From Absidia repens (Eukaryota > Mucoromycota > Mucoromycetes > Mucorales > Cunninghamellaceae), in the NCBI GenBank assembly GCA_002105175.1, contig MCGE01000023.1, forward strand, positions 62,001 to 126,000: 64,000 nucleotides of DNA. The letters are read 5' to 3'. Shown here in pieces: positions 1-12,406 of the stretch; position 1 is the stretch's first letter, and every line of letters begins with the position of its first letter. A program made the translations under genes and the position numbers. The notes under the pieces were generated by a model, which was given only the letters and a program-made list of their open reading frames with translations, was not told the DNA's origin and searched no databases.

Positions 1-418
1 TCTGTTTGTCGAATTTCGTGTCGATTCTTTTGTTAGCTTTCCAAAGTGTCGTAAGGAGAAGAAAGCAAAATTTAAAAAAGGTACGGAAGAGATTTGTTTC
101 CACTGCCACAGAAGTCGTTTGTTTTACGTAGGATGAATATATAAAACTGAAAAGAACGAGACTAATGTACATAGTTTTCAGAATAATATAAAATACAACG
201 TGAGTTGACAGAAAACAGGTCATGTTTGCTGAATTAATAATGGACGTCATTGTTTGTCTACCTTGAACTAATAAATACAATGAAGTCTTGTTTCCAAATT
301 GAAGATTGAATGATGTAAAGAGAGGCTGTTGCGTAATGTAACAGGTTTTGGGACCACAACAAACAGTAATTTATATATGGTGGATTGAAAATAAAATAAT
401 TAAAAAAAGTATATTATA

Positions 419-455
<37 letters not shown>

Positions 456-2539
456 AAAGGAAAAAAAAGGGATGTCTTCATTCTTGCCGGACGTTGTGAC
501 CAAAGTTGATTGGTTGGTTTTTGAGACTTGAGACCCCCCGGTGGACCGAGCAGAACACGTGTTTATTTCAAAAACCAGATATGCCACTTTGTAAGGCAGG
601 AATGTCAAAAAAAAAACCCCAGAAGCCTAAAGCACAACTGTGATTATAAAAAATAAAAAAATTATAGGCAAATGCATAGCCTTTTTCTTCCTTTTCTCCT
701 TGGCTGGAGAAACTAGACAGTGGATCATGCTTGCTGAAATATACTTGAAAGAACTCGGTGGAAATAAAAACTTGCGAAGATACTTGGTGACAAACATCAG
801 GTTTCTGGAAGTGTGGAGAGAGCTTACAAAGATGAATTTGTGTTGAATTGGTTTGTACAAGAAGGATCTATTTTCTGACTCCATGTAAGTAGGTATTTAT
901 ATTATATATTTGATCTGCTGTCGGTAGTGCTGAGAATGCAAAAAGGGGTACACATAATAGTATTTGTTTCTGGGCGTCGATGGATTTTATTTCTCTGAAA
1001 TATCACCTTAGCGTACCGTTGGACATAACATAAAGAATTGGTTGTATCATTAAATGTAGCTTGACGATTGTGTATTCTTTGTCTGATTTGCAAATTGAAT
1101 ATCAGCAATGCAGTAGTAAAGGGAAATAATCAGGAAGTCGTATATTCCGGTATTACACACGTCAAAAAAAGTAGAATAAACCCAGTGTCTGACTTAATCG
1201 TGACATCTCTCTTATTTCATGTAGCCAGTTGTAATACCGTGTATCAAACTACGCGTTTACTCTTATTTCATTATAAAAACTACTATCATAATTGATTCAA
1301 TAATGACCATTTGATAAAACATCACAGGCTTGTAATATACCCCATGATCTTTGGCGCAATAAATTTATTCTTACTCGTTGATAAGATTTGTTTGCTTAAA
1401 TCGAACCTATATCTGCAAGGGTTTGACAACTACCCTGATTTTTGCGAATCTCATCACCTTGTAAAGCTTCATTAATTTCTAGTTCGTTTTTAAGCTTAGT
1501 CCACTTTAAAGGAATGGAATAATATGCCTTATCAATTATTTTTCCAGAAGTGCCAACTCCAACATCTTCATCATCATCGTCATCATTCACCGATCAAAGG
1601 GAAAGACCGAAATTTGGAGCAACACCATCAGTACGTGCCTTTTTACACCGGCAGCAAACGGCCCAGAAACAAGTAATGCCATAGTCGACGGTGGTTCAGC
1701 AAGTAGGCCGTGCTTATGGGTATTCCCATTTTCGATGATATCTGACTCTTAGCATCCCTCCCCCTAACTTTATATTTTACATTAGTTTTATTTACTATCA
1801 TTCTCATTTCCAATCCATTGTCTTCCACTTACTATATATTTAAGTCCATTTGGTACCTTTCTCCTCCAAAGTCACCTGTAATATAGATTTTGTACATTCT
1901 TCCCTTCTCATCTTGTAGTATAGACTAATTACTTCGATGTTTATCTGCTTTATTTTTATTATCACTTGCCATCATCATCAAAAATAAAATAAAATGTGTT
2001 TTACCAATATCAAATATTAATGTAATAATATTATATAAAGATGTCCTTAGTAGCGATGGGATGAAGACTTATGATAACTTTTTAATACAACATTTATTGC
2101 CCATGATCCAAAACATATTAAATTAACACTATACAAACTACAATTTTTATATGATAAGGCATTATAGATAGTAGTAGTTATTTTCAGTATACTATATGTG
2201 GTTTTATATTTTGTAAATGCAACCGTTTTTTAAGTTTATTGTGATTGTCTTTCCTCTTTGAACTCGTTTTATCTTCGTCCCCGGTTTCATCTCTCCTCAA
2301 CAAAGGCCATTTTATCATCACTCGTACATATACTTTTATCTTCGTTTGATTTTTCAAATGCTTTGTGTTTCGATTTTGTTGACCTGGCTGTCAATTTTTT
2401 ATCCCATTGCAAAAAAATGCTTTGCCCAAGAACGCGGGATTTCAATTGAATTTTTAAGGTCATCCTTTCTAATTTCTTCTCATTTTTTTTTTTTCTTTCC
2501 ACTTGATGTCCTCAGAGGGGATGATCGTGGGGTGGGATT
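1..2539. other. gene-poor region, no supportable gene
   Basis: No reading frame here looks like a conserved protein. There is a 34-base A-run at 420-453 and several short unrelated frames. One (minus, about 1396-1590) would begin with an acidic Asp-rich stretch and another (plus, 640-846) is Leu/Arg-rich; neither has recognisable domains, a clear promoter or splice context. The stretch may be decayed transposon sequence because it adjoins repeat family A, but that is inference. Confidence 0.5.
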
Positions 2540-2940
2540 TTTTTTGTTAGATTTAGAGTGTTTTGAAAAAGGGCACGACAAAGAATATGGGGAAACCCTT
2601 TCGTTTTGGATGTAGGATTCAGTTCAAATTGTTTTGGCTGGATGGTCAGGTGCGTTTGGTGACTTGAGACTTATTTAGAGATACATTGACTGGTTGACAA
2701 CATGCTTTTGGTGTGGAGTGGCGATGGGATTAATTTTTGATTCAGCCATTATGGATTTGGAATGGGTAGCATGCTTTTTGCTATGCAATAGATGCTCTAT
2801 ATTCCTCTGAAAACAACATTCTGGGTTGGCGCCATACGGCTTATGTAGCATCACATAGAATAGCATATACATAGTAGATTAGACATAGCAATGATAGTTT
2901 TAGTAGTATATATTATATCTATTATATTGAAATAAAATGA
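2540..2940 (+). repeat. repeat family A, diverged partial copy (A0)
   Basis: Positions about 2587-2620 contain a version of the family A core (ATGGGGAAACCCTTTCG followed by a TTTGGATGTAGGA-like stretch) in the same orientation as the copies at 47.8 kb and 59.8 kb. The tail near 2875-2940, with a TAGATTAGACATAG-like stretch and an AATAAAAT signal, resembles the other end of those copies. The middle is too diverged to align by eye, so the borders are approximate. Confidence 0.5.
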
Positions 2941-3120
2941 TATTGGTTTACTACTTTTTACGTTTTGTCTCCATGTAGATTTGTTACTCATTATGCGATA
3001 TATGCGAACACCGCGTCTTTTTTGTGTTTCTTTTTGCTACTCTAAAAAGGAGTTGGAGACGTTGAAAATGTGTTGACTCTGCTTCCAACGGCTTTGACTG
3101 GTTGGAAAAAAAAAAAAAAA

Positions 3121-3240
3121 AAGGATGCTGAAATAAGAACAACCTAAATGGGGGAGAATTGAATGCTGAAAAGTGTTGATTATGATGGAAGCCGAAAAGT
3201 GTCGGCTATGGTTGATGCTGAAATATGTTTACTATATCGG
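3121..3240. repeat. short degenerate direct repeats
   Basis: A GATGCTGAAA / AATGCTGAAAAGTGTTGA / AGCCGAAAAGTGTCGG / GATGCTGAAATATG series forms about four imperfect units of roughly 22-38 bases. It follows an A-run at about 3106-3122 and precedes repeat copy A1. Function unknown; it may be internal to the element. Confidence 0.4.
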
Positions 3241-3479
3241 AAACTAGAAGATGCTAGTTGAGGACTGCCAGTCAATCTCTAGGGTTCATAGGAGAAAAAC
3301 AATCATACAGAGTAAGGTAAAAAGGAGGTATTTGAGAGGAAACTTATATAACAGCTACAATAACGATATTGCTTATTATGTATTTAATTGGTGGATTGAT
3401 CGTGAAGAGACATATTTTATTGAAGCAATACTGTATAATCTAAACTACGAGCGGGAAGGAGGTTTACTGTAGCTCGGGA

Positions 3480-4065
3480 CTTGATGGAGGTAGCATGTTG
3501 AAATTATTAGGAGACCTAAAAAACGATCAACATTAGTCTAAAAGGACAATTGTAAAATAGAAGCTTATATAACGTATAGTACATTTAATTAGAAAGACAA
3601 AAATGATATATTTTATTAAACCCTTATAATTGAAACGTAACAACCGTCAACGTTAATTTAAAGGATCGATGGAACAAAAAGGATCTATTGTGCAAGACAA
3701 GAGAAAGGCTAATGGTACATTTTTTTCAATGAAGCAAGTAAAAATAAGTATATTTTATTTAGATATAGTTGCAAGCTACGACAAACTAAGAACTAAACTA
3801 AGCTAATGAAGGCCTCAAAAAAGCCAACTAAAGGTGATCCCAAATTCTGAACTCGAAATGAAAGGGTTTCCCCATGCATTTTGTAATCTCTGAGCTGGAA
3901 ACCTTTCTACACTAGTCCTGACACTATTCTAAGTCCAACAGAATCCCGTAGTGGCTACAATTGTGAAGAAAAAATGAAGGGAAAAAAAGAAATGAAAAGA
4001 AAGAGAGAGGCGGAGAAAAAATTACAAGTAAATAAAAACTTCACGTGGTCGGGATTTGAATACAT
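3480..4065 (-). repeat. repeat family A, copy A1
   Basis: This matches copies A2-A5 along its length. Shared blocks include GGATCTATTGTGCAAGACA, the TATTTTATTTAGATATA stretch, AACTAAGCTAATGAAGGC, the core ATGAAAGGGTTTCCCCATGC, TAGTCCTGACACTATTCTAA and the end block TCACGTGGTCGGGATTTGAA. The CACGTG box is at 4042-4047. No long open frame survives. The upstream part (3240-3480) may also belong to the element. Confidence 0.75.
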
Positions 4066-4995
4066 GCTTTTTGGTTCCCGCTGACCTGCAGTTCTGACCC
4101 CCCCCCATCACTGAATTTCGATAAGCCTTTTCATTCCGATGAAAAAACCACACAAAGAAGACGGTTCGATAAGGCTTGCTAGGTATATCACGGCGAAAAC
4201 CATCAGAATAACAATATTACCCACAACAACAATGTTGGTTTTCCCGTTGCTATCGTTATTGTGGTCATTATTATAACACTTGAAATAATCTGAGTATGTC
4301 ATAATACAGGAAATCGGTCAAAAAAAAAGGATTTCGACAGTACCATAATATAAAGTATTGCGTCGAAGAAACACTTATCCAATCCGATTTCAAAAGTGAA
4401 CGCCACTAACACCACGGTAAAATTCCTCAGTCTACAGTATAGAATCTCCAAAAAAAAAAAAAAAAAAAAAAAAAAAAGATTCGTTTCAGCGGTGAATTTC
4501 ATATGTATTGCCGATTCTGACAGTGTTTGGTGAATTGGATGAATGTGACGTGGTATTAACTGATAGATGAATTTCGTTGAGTCATATATTCACGTAACTG
4601 GTTTACCCGCTTTTCCCGTTCCATCCAATAATTCCTCTAGTTTTTGAAGGAAAAACAATTTGCAACATTTTTCACGAATAAACATGCCGTACTACTGAAA
4701 TGCATAATCATATGACAAAACTGACCAATGGAGTGTTAAGAATTCCGGAAAATGAACAAAACAGATGTAGAATAAATGGAAACCTTTCTGATACTATAAA
4801 GGAATGATTGATCAATTAAATTAATGAATAGAGTGAGTCAAACAACATATATAAATTCAAATCATGTCATACGAGACAAACGTAAATAAAGTAAAATAAA
4901 GTAAGTCTTTTTTATTGCAGCTACATATATATACAATATAAATAGGGGAAGAGTAGGAAAAAAATTCAAAATAAGAGAAGTGGGAAGGTTCTATT

Positions 4996-6775
4996 CTAAG
5001 AAGGTATCAAGTCCAGTAGTCTTTGTCTTTGGCGGAGCGTTTCCTGTTCCCATAATTGCGCTTGGCTTTTAACGTCTTGTAGCTGTCCAGTAATCCAGGT
5101 TGTATCTTGTAGTTGTTGTTTGCGGTGGGGTGCTTTCATAAAGGGAGATGTCCTAGAGGAATAATGTTGTTGTTGTTGTTGAATGGTAAATAGCTGAGTC
5201 ACATGGTAAAATTCGTAAGTCAAAAAAACATGGGATAGAAGCAAAGCAAATCCACCAATTGTGAGAATTGTCGTGGCATTGATCGTAATAAAAGGTCGAT
5301 CGTTATTAGTGCCATGAACATGCGTTGCAGATTGAGTTGGTGATGACGCTGTTGGTGATTTTTTTTGCTTCTTCAGTATCGACGATCCTGAGGAAAAATG
5401 TGCTGCTGTGGTCGATGATAATATTGATCTTGGTTCCCCAGGTTGTATGTTTTCTTGCCGATCATCGACCCAACTGATATGTCCATCTAACAAACATAAC
5501 ATCAAAAAATACATATTTGTTCAGCGATTAATTATTGTATAATGGATCTATGCGTATGTGTGTGTTGTACTTACTGGTATTTTTGCCAATTGGTGTACTA
5601 CTGGAGGTTGCCGATCGTTCTCTGTTGGGGGGTCTATTTTGAGTTGATACAGTCTGAGCCCGCCTTCGATGAAAGATATTGAAATGACCAGATGCTGGGC
5701 TTATTGTTGAAGGAGATGCCGCACCTTTATTTGACAGGGATGTATATATCGTCATAGGGGCAATGGTATCACCAGATTCATTGTGATCGGTGTTGTTGTT
5801 CGGCAAAATAGACACTGGCGGCAGTTTTTCCGGAGAGGTGAGAGGCTGTGATAATGTTGTTGGTATTGTCGTTGATGACGATGATGCTGATGATATTACC
5901 GGCGATGGTGCTGTGGGTTCGTGTCCTTGTTGCCAGAGTTCCATTAGACTATAGTATGCTTCATCCCTTGCGGAGAGTGATGCTAAAAAGGATGTAAAAG
6001 TATACTACATAAAAATAAAAAGAATCGCGCCTTAAGTAAAAGGTAATACACGTGTAGTTTTGAAGTTTACCTTGTCATCGTTTTTCATAGTTACTTGTAT
6101 CACCCTGGGCATAAATCGTAGCGTACGTACTCGATCAAGGTCCTTGATATCTTCGATCTTCAATTCTACCTACAAAAAAAAAAAAAAGACATTAGCCAAT
6201 GTATAGACACATATTGCACAGAAGTCCGTACCGTAGTGATATAGCCAAGAATGTTGGATTTGAAACACACATAATATTTGGTAATGTAGAGCCGACCTTG
6301 CAGTAAAACATCCTTCTGCAGAGCGCATTTGAATTCTATAAATTAAAAAAGGAAGAACATGTGTGTGAGCGTGAGAGTATCAGAGGATAAATATTCTACT
6401 GTTGTAGTATCAGTCTTTCTTACCATGTAATAATGCGTCATTTAAAGGCACCTGTTTGAAGTTGTCGTGAAAGTCTTTGTTTCGAGTCAATTGCGCTTTG
6501 GTCATCGTAGGGCCACTCGAACAAACTTCACTAGGGCTTCCAATTGACGAGCTCGAAAAGATAGAGATGTTGTCAGAATTGTCCATGAATGAAGAGATTT
6601 CACTGCTAGAACCCTTTACAGTAATATCAGGAGGTAGTAAAAGCTGCATTTGTTCCTGTCCTTCTTCCCCTGGCTGTTTCTTTTGTTGTAGCGGACGTGC
6701 TGTACGAGAGAACCGCCCTTTCCAACGAAGTGACCTCCTTTTGGTAGAGTCTCTTTCATTACCGTCTTGAGTCAT
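4996..6775 (-). CDS. GRAM-domain protein with C-terminal transmembrane anchor
   Basis: Proposed exons (minus): 6775-6424, 6335-6232, 6169-6071, 6004-5575, 5486-4996, giving 491 aa. The GRAM domain spans about residues 100-205 and crosses four exons: RNKDFHDNFKQVP, then ALQKDVLLQGRLYITKYY and CFKSNILGY, then the VELKIEDIKDLDR block, then YTFTSFLASLSARDEAY. A Ser-rich disordered region follows. One hydrophobic helix at about 396-418 is followed by a Gln/Arg-rich, possibly coiled-coil tail. GRAM domains bind membrane lipids, and GRAM plus a C-terminal anchor is the plan of ER contact-site proteins (Ysp/Lam, GRAMD families). I see no VASt sterol-transfer domain, so this resembles the shorter GRAMD2-like layout. 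The start is the first ATG in frame (6775); it is supported by frame only. Confidence 0.82.
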
Positions 6776-8158
6776 GAGCAAGAGCAGAAGTGATTAGGAG
6801 AAGAATACAATTGAATGAGAAAAAGATTGCAATAGATAATTGTAACAAATAAGAAAAAAAAAGGAAGGGCGAAAAATAAAAAATAAAAAATATTTAATTT
6901 TTTAAAGCCGACCAACTATAACAACATAAGAAAATCACGCACCTGTAAAATACCTTTTTAAGGCTTAAATGGTCCTTACAATTCAAAAAAAACACCTTGA
7001 CTGTACCTTTCTCGCCGGCATACCGGGTAAAGAGTATGACCTTGACTAAATATGCGATAATAAGATTTTCGGCCCGTTTCCTACTATTCGGCTACCCCGC
7101 CGTCTGTGTAACAAAACAAACGAAGATTCTACTTCTTTTCGTTTAGCAATGGTGCTCAATTAATTTTATACCCTTATTTTCAGAAAAAATAGTTTTCATT
7201 CTACCAGATTTTTTTCTCATGCTATTTGATTTATATTTTTTCCCAGTTAATGGAGTATCTATTGAATCTATTTTAGGCAACATTAACCAGGCAGCCGTAT
7301 TAAATCACCGCCAATTCGCCTCGGGGTAAAATTTTCTGTGGATTTCCTTTTGCAAGAAAGAACGTCCTGGGTGGCTTATAGAAAAAATTATCGTTTTTCT
7401 ATAAATAAAGCTGGTGTCTTTTTTAACTAGTTCATCATTTTTTCTTTCAAAAACACAAAAACCGGTAAAAAGTAAAAGGTAAGAAATATTCAGCAAAAAA
7501 AAGCCAAAAAAAAAAAAAAAAAAAAAAAAACTGGTACTAGTGATGATAACCATGGAATATATGTCTTATTGGTTGGGAGTTCACAGAGATATCACCATTG
7601 ACGCTTGCGTTAGTGGTGAGGACCCATCTTCGTGCCCAAACCATGGTGACACTTCCAATGTCTGAAAAAGAAGCCAGTTTCTTGCCCGCTAGCGCGAACA
7701 TGATAGAAATCTAGACAAAAATTAACATCCGTATTTCTCTCTGATAGATTTATTAATCCTTGTTTGGGGTATTATCTTTTACTCTGGGTTTTAGTTTAGT
7801 TTACTTATTTTACTTTTAAATAAAGAAATTGACTTGAAATTTCGTTTTGTTTTGCCTACACTTCCTTACATACACACATACATACTATACTAAAAACATT
7901 GTCAACAGCCACAAAAAAAAAAAAAAAAAAAGAACAATGTCATACAGTAGTCACATATATGCCTATAAATTCAATTGATAAAAATGGTGATGATATTGGG
8001 TATTTATTTCAAATGCATGAATTCAGATAATGTAATATAAAAAAATAAAAACTATGAGGGGGATGCTATGAATATCTATGCTAAAGGGAGTAAAAAAAGA
8101 AAAAATGCGAAAAAGGATCAAGATATGGAGATAGGAGGGGGTAAATAAAGTAATGGAA
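6776..8158. other. intergenic region, no gene seen
   Basis: This lies between two minus-strand genes, so it holds the promoter of the GRAM gene and the 3' end of the arrestin gene. It has A-runs at about 7507-7530 and 7914-7931 and an AT-rich stretch near 6850-6900. A minus-strand frame at 7305-7553 runs through an A-run and is not protein-like. Confidence 0.5.
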
Positions 8159-9745
8159 TCATACTCGCGGAGAGCATGAAATTTGATCGTAAGCGGGTAA
8201 TGACGAGGAAAGAGCAACATGGTCCAGGTTCGCTGAGCTGTTGTACGACGGGACTCTTGAAAGATCCATACCTTGCCACCATGGGTCTGTTTGTTGGCTA
8301 CCTTCATATGTATCGTTCCTGGTTCCCCTTGCATTAGCTACCAAATTCATGTGACTGTTGCTGAAGCTGTTGTTGCTTGGTGAAGCAGACAAGGTGCTGA
8401 TGGATAGGGTTCTTGCACGACCGGAGATGGTAACAGGTGCACGACAAGAGGATGACGATTCCCGTGATTCATTTGGAGGAGCCACCATTGGCGTCATGGG
8501 GAATATTCCACTTCTACCTACAACAGGTTGTCGCGACGATGTGATTTCGACAGGAGAGCTGGTGGTGGACGCCTCAGTAGGAGCAATACCAATAGCCGAA
8601 GTCGAAGAAGTGGCAGAAACAGGAGGATCGCAGATTGGTTGGGATACAGAAGAGCGACATCGCAGAGCTTCAAAAACGGCTGGATCATAAGGAACAGAAC
8701 GCCAAGTTTGGTCATAGGCAGGGAGCATATTTTCTTGTTGATCAGCGACCGAGTCCACGACCACAACAGGTACCGAGCAGCGAAGTTCCGAGAGATGACC
8801 ATCAGCGTTGATCAGACTGATGACAAACTTCATTTTGTGGCGGATTTTGATCATCTCGTTGTCCGTGTCGCAAAAGATAAGAGGCGAGGTCGCAGGTACA
8901 TCCAGGGTCACGTCACGCGACCATTGTCCAGCAGAATGGCAAAATGGATCCAAAAGTTTTTCAAAATGAATAATCCGGGCATCCATTTTTGAGTTGTCCT
9001 TAATAGTGTAAGAGCAGTATTCCTTGAGCGAGGCACAGATGGAACGGACCTTGAGCTCCGGAGCAATGGGAGAGATATGGAAAGTCATGGTGATCGTTTC
9101 ACCCAGGGCATACATTTTCGAAGGCATAACAATATCGTACATCATCTTGTCCACCCATGTGTTGTGAATTTCCATTGACTGTACCAATTCAAATTCGGAA
9201 GGAAGCATGGACCGTACCACTTTGACATACCGTTTCTTAATAATGTTGTGTACAAATGCTGGCCGTTCCACCATCGCTTTGAGTCGATAAAGTACCTGTC
9301 CGCCTTCAGTGTCAAGCGACTGCGGTAAATCTCCTGGTAGCATGAGTTCGAAATTGAAGCTGTGTTCGCCGGCCGCCAAGCTGTATGTTTTTTTCTGTGT
9401 CGATGTCGCCATGGGTATAAATTGCCAGCTGTGTTCCATGATGTTCCTTTCTTGTTTGTAGTAATGTTGGTGATGTCCGACACCTATATGAGTAAGAAAA
9501 GAATAAAAGTGAGAATATAGTGACATTGAGAAAGAAAGAGGGAGCATACCTTCAGACCATGACACTTTCATCTTGCCCACAAAACGAAGACCGATGGCTT
9601 TGACTTTGATAGGTTCCGTGGTGTTGAGATGGAGGACGCCTCGCAACATTTTTCCAGCTGACTCTTCAGGTGTGCCCATCAAAAGAATAGGTTCGTCCTC
9701 CAAGTCAATCCTTAGTTCGACCGATTTCCGAATAGCATGCACCAT
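8159..9745 (-). CDS. alpha-arrestin (arrestin-related trafficking adaptor)
   Basis: Two exons (minus), 9745-9550 and 9483-8159, give 506 aa. Although the intron is open in frame, GTATGC...ATATAG is a good splice pair and its removal restores the arrestin strand (WSEG joined to VGHHQHYY). The arrestin N-domain runs from about residue 8 to 150 and the C-domain from about 170 to 330 (ALGETITMTFHISP, APELKVRSICASLKEY). The rest is Ser/Thr/Pro-rich. Two LPAYD motifs, one just after the C-domain and one near the C-terminus, fit the L/PPxY motif that recruits Rsp5/Nedd4 ubiquitin ligases. Such adaptors direct ubiquitination and endocytosis of plasma-membrane transporters. Which ART/Rod1/CreD group it belongs to cannot be told by eye. 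Confidence 0.88.
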   Translation of the reverse strand: MVHAIRKSVELRIDLEDEPILLMGTPEESAGKMLRGVLHLNTTEPIKVKAIGLRFVGKMKVSWSEGMLPLSFSMSLYSHFYSFLTHIGVGHHQHYYKQERNIMEHSWQFIPMATSTQKKTYSLAAGEHSFNFELMLPGDLPQSLDTEGGQVLYRLKAMVERPAFVHNIIKKRYVKVVRSMLPSEFELVQSMEIHNTWVDKMMYDIVMPSKMYALGETITMTFHISPIAPELKVRSICASLKEYCSYTIKDNSKMDARIIHFEKLLDPFCHSAGQWSRDVTLDVPATSPLIFCDTDNEMIKIRHKMKFVISLINADGHLSELRCSVPVVVVDSVADQQENMLPAYDQTWRSVPYDPAVFEALRCRSSVSQPICDPPVSATSSTSAIGIAPTEASTTSSPVEITSSRQPVVGRSGIFPMTPMVAPPNESRESSSSCRAPVTISGRARTLSISTLSASPSNNSFSNSHMNLVANARGTRNDTYEGSQQTDPWWQGMDLSRVPSYNSSANLDHVALSSSLPAYDQISCSPRV

Positions 9746-10735
9746 GATCGCTTGTAAATATAGTTGTTACTGAAAAATACGTCAAATAAATTTGAAAAAA
9801 AAAAAAACGAAAGAAAGGAAACGAAATCGATCCATCGAGCCATTTTTAATTTTAATTAGACTCCGGCCGAAAATTTTTTCACGCTTGTGTTCAATACTAT
9901 ATTTTTAATGGTCTTCTTTTTTTTTGATCTCTGAAATAATAAGGAATAGTTTCGTGATCTTTGCGTGATGGAAAAAGGAACTACTTCTCTTACAAACTAT
10001 TCCCGCTCTATCATTTCGAGTAATCGGCTGATTAAGGTTAAAGGGATCCGGACCAATGCTTGGAAAACAAAGTTTGTTGGTGGTTTTTTTTTTTTTTTTC
10101 CTTGCATGACGGGTTCTTGAGATCTTTTCTATCCAATCACGATAGTTGTCCTGGATGGCATGATTGGATGAAAGGAACCGGGAGAACGGAGTTCTTGTAA
10201 AAAGAAACATCGGAGTTCCTGAACCGTCCTTTTTTTTATCATTGCCTTGCATACCAAAACGCCGTGATCATGGCCATGCTAAAAAAAAAAAAAAGAGAAA
10301 CACAGATACTTATGGAGCGTGGTAAAATAATTCATGGAGATGTGTGGGATTTATATATCGACCATATTTAATTATTTTGGGATATAAAACGTTCTAGATT
10401 TCAGCTCGATGTATACAAACAATAATGGGGTAGCCTGATTAAAATGAAAATGGTCTACCCAATAAGAGAACACAAAACACAAAGCCCGAGATTTATCACG
10501 ATCACCATTTTTAAGAGCATAATAAAAGTTTAGATAAGTTCATTATAGTCAGCAAGTCAAAATAAGTAAGATCACACAATAATTTTATTTCAAACAAAAA
10601 ATATAACTAAATGAAAGAATGACATGATGTACAATTGATATAAAAAACAATGGATCAAAGATACATAAAGAGAGAATGTGCGTGAATGGTGACAGATATA
10701 ATAAAAAGAGTAGGGGATAGAAGAAGGAAACTAAT
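9746..10735. other. intergenic region
   Basis: Promoter side of the arrestin gene and 3' side of eRF1. A minus-strand frame at 9905-10252 (115 codons) has no recognisable family, is Lys-rich where it crosses an A/T run, and lacks supporting context, so I did not call it. AATAAAAG-type signals near 10520 and an AATTTTATTT stretch near 10580 may belong to eRF1 transcript ends on the minus strand. Confidence 0.4.
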
Positions 10736-12406
10736 CTAGATATAATCATCATCTGAGAAGAATTCGTCAGATTCGTAGTTGAGTTGTTCAAAGTTGACAC
10801 GATATCTAAGGATACCACCGATACCACCAAAACCGCGGACAAACTGGTTACCTTCTTGAGAGCGGTTGGATATGAATTCTAAAACAGCACCAAAGTCCTT
10901 GTAGCGATCAGCAAACCATTCCAATAAAGGCTTAACTTCAAGTACTTCCATATCAGTGTTGGGAGGAGCATCAGGGGAATTGTCGGCCATGAATGATTTG
11001 TCTTTTTCTTCTTGCTTGGTAGGATGGACAATGGTTTCAGCGCCAGTGACGTCCCGGAGCACATAACGGTTGATTTCCAAGTTTTCCCATACAATCAAAC
11101 TTTCCACAGCGCCCAGTTCCAATGCCTTGAGCGTATCTTCCACACCGAAACAGTACTTGCCAGTATCTTGGGAGATTTCATCAAAGTAGGTTTGCACCAG
11201 TTTCTTTTCTTGCACAAATTTAACGTTGGATAATGATTCGGCTGATAATTCGATGGCTTGATTGAAGCCGTTTTCACCACCATAAGATACATCCACCACC
11301 TTGACAATCTTGGCTTGTAAACGTTGATCAAACATGTCGGACTGGGATAATTCTGTCTTAAAATCAGCGGAACCTGCCAAAACAAGACCAGCTACATTAA
11401 CCTGTGTAACCATCAGCCAGAAAATGAGAATAATCAGTCAAAGTATCAATTTTGATATTCATTTTTCTACTCCATTTACCTTGTCGTTGGTAATAAAAAA
11501 GTTAACAGCCAATTCAGCAATTTTACGGACATAATTGTGGCGTTTTTCATCACGAAGACGAGAGAAACGTAGAGCAGATTGACCACCGCGACCATGCTTT
11601 TTGGGTAAATCGACTTGAAGTTTATGGATCACATCACGGGTGTTGCCAGATAAAGTACCAAAAAGGGAGCCATTACCATCCATAACAATAAAACCAAATT
11701 TTGCGTCAGCTTCCAATAATTCAGACAAGGCTTCGGTATGGAATTTATTATCACAAAGATAGAGAGACGTGTTGATGGGTTTGTGGGGTTCAAAATCAAT
11801 GTTGACCTTCTTTTCTTTGCCTTCGTCCGTTACGATAGTACCACAGTATACCACCAAACCGTTAGGAGGAACTAAAAAATTGTGAAATAAAGCTTGATGA
11901 ATATATGCACCTTATCAATTTATATATTATTAGAACATTACCTCTGTTGTATAATTTCAATCTTTGCTGGGTGGAGGTAATTGCTGACAATACAGATAAC
12001 CGATTGACGCGAGACTTGATATTGGAGGCTGTACCATATTCATCAGCCAACATTTTAGCGGACATACTAATTTGAGACTTGGGAGCTAAAAAAGAATAGG
12101 GGTAAAATAACAAAAAAACAAAACAAAGATAACGTAAGCATACATGCAAAAAACAGAACGCATATCGTTAAAGCGTCCAGGAGTTCTTTTTTTGGAGGGG
12201 AAAATACATACGAATGATAAGAGAAATCATGGAGGTACCGTTACTATTAAAATAATAATAATAACAAAGTGAGTCAGATAGAATGAATTTATTTTTTTGT
12301 TCTTTCGACTAACTTACCCACGAGCAGCTTCCAAGTTTTTGATGAGTTTCTTCATCTTCCAGATTTCAATGTTCTGGTCAGTTTCATCAGGGGTAGGTCC
12401 AGACAT
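10736..12406 (-). CDS. SUP45: eukaryotic peptide chain release factor subunit 1 (eRF1)
   Basis: Exons (minus): 12406-12318, 12243-12212, 12085-11942, 11871-11480, 11401-10736, giving 440 aa (human eRF1 is 437). The protein recognises all three stop codons in the ribosomal A site and triggers peptidyl-tRNA hydrolysis with GTPase eRF3. The N-domain has the NIKS motif (62-65) and YLCDNKF (126-132), the YxCxxxF stop-decoding motif. The M-domain has the catalytic GGQ (184-186) in [13 protein letters not shown]. The C-domain ends in an acidic tail, [10 protein letters not shown]. Exon 2 is only 32 nt but encodes the conserved [10 protein letters not shown] block. The start [20 protein letters not shown] aligns with the family N-terminus. 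Decoding motifs look standard, so no sign of an altered stop-codon code. Confidence 0.97.

Noticed and set aside
8358..8992. Two long plus-strand frames opposite the arrestin gene
   Set aside because: They are antisense shadows of a conserved minus-strand gene and have no family resemblance.
9905..10252. 115-codon minus-strand frame upstream of the arrestin gene
   Set aside because: Lys-rich across an A/T run, no family recognised, no promoter or splice context.
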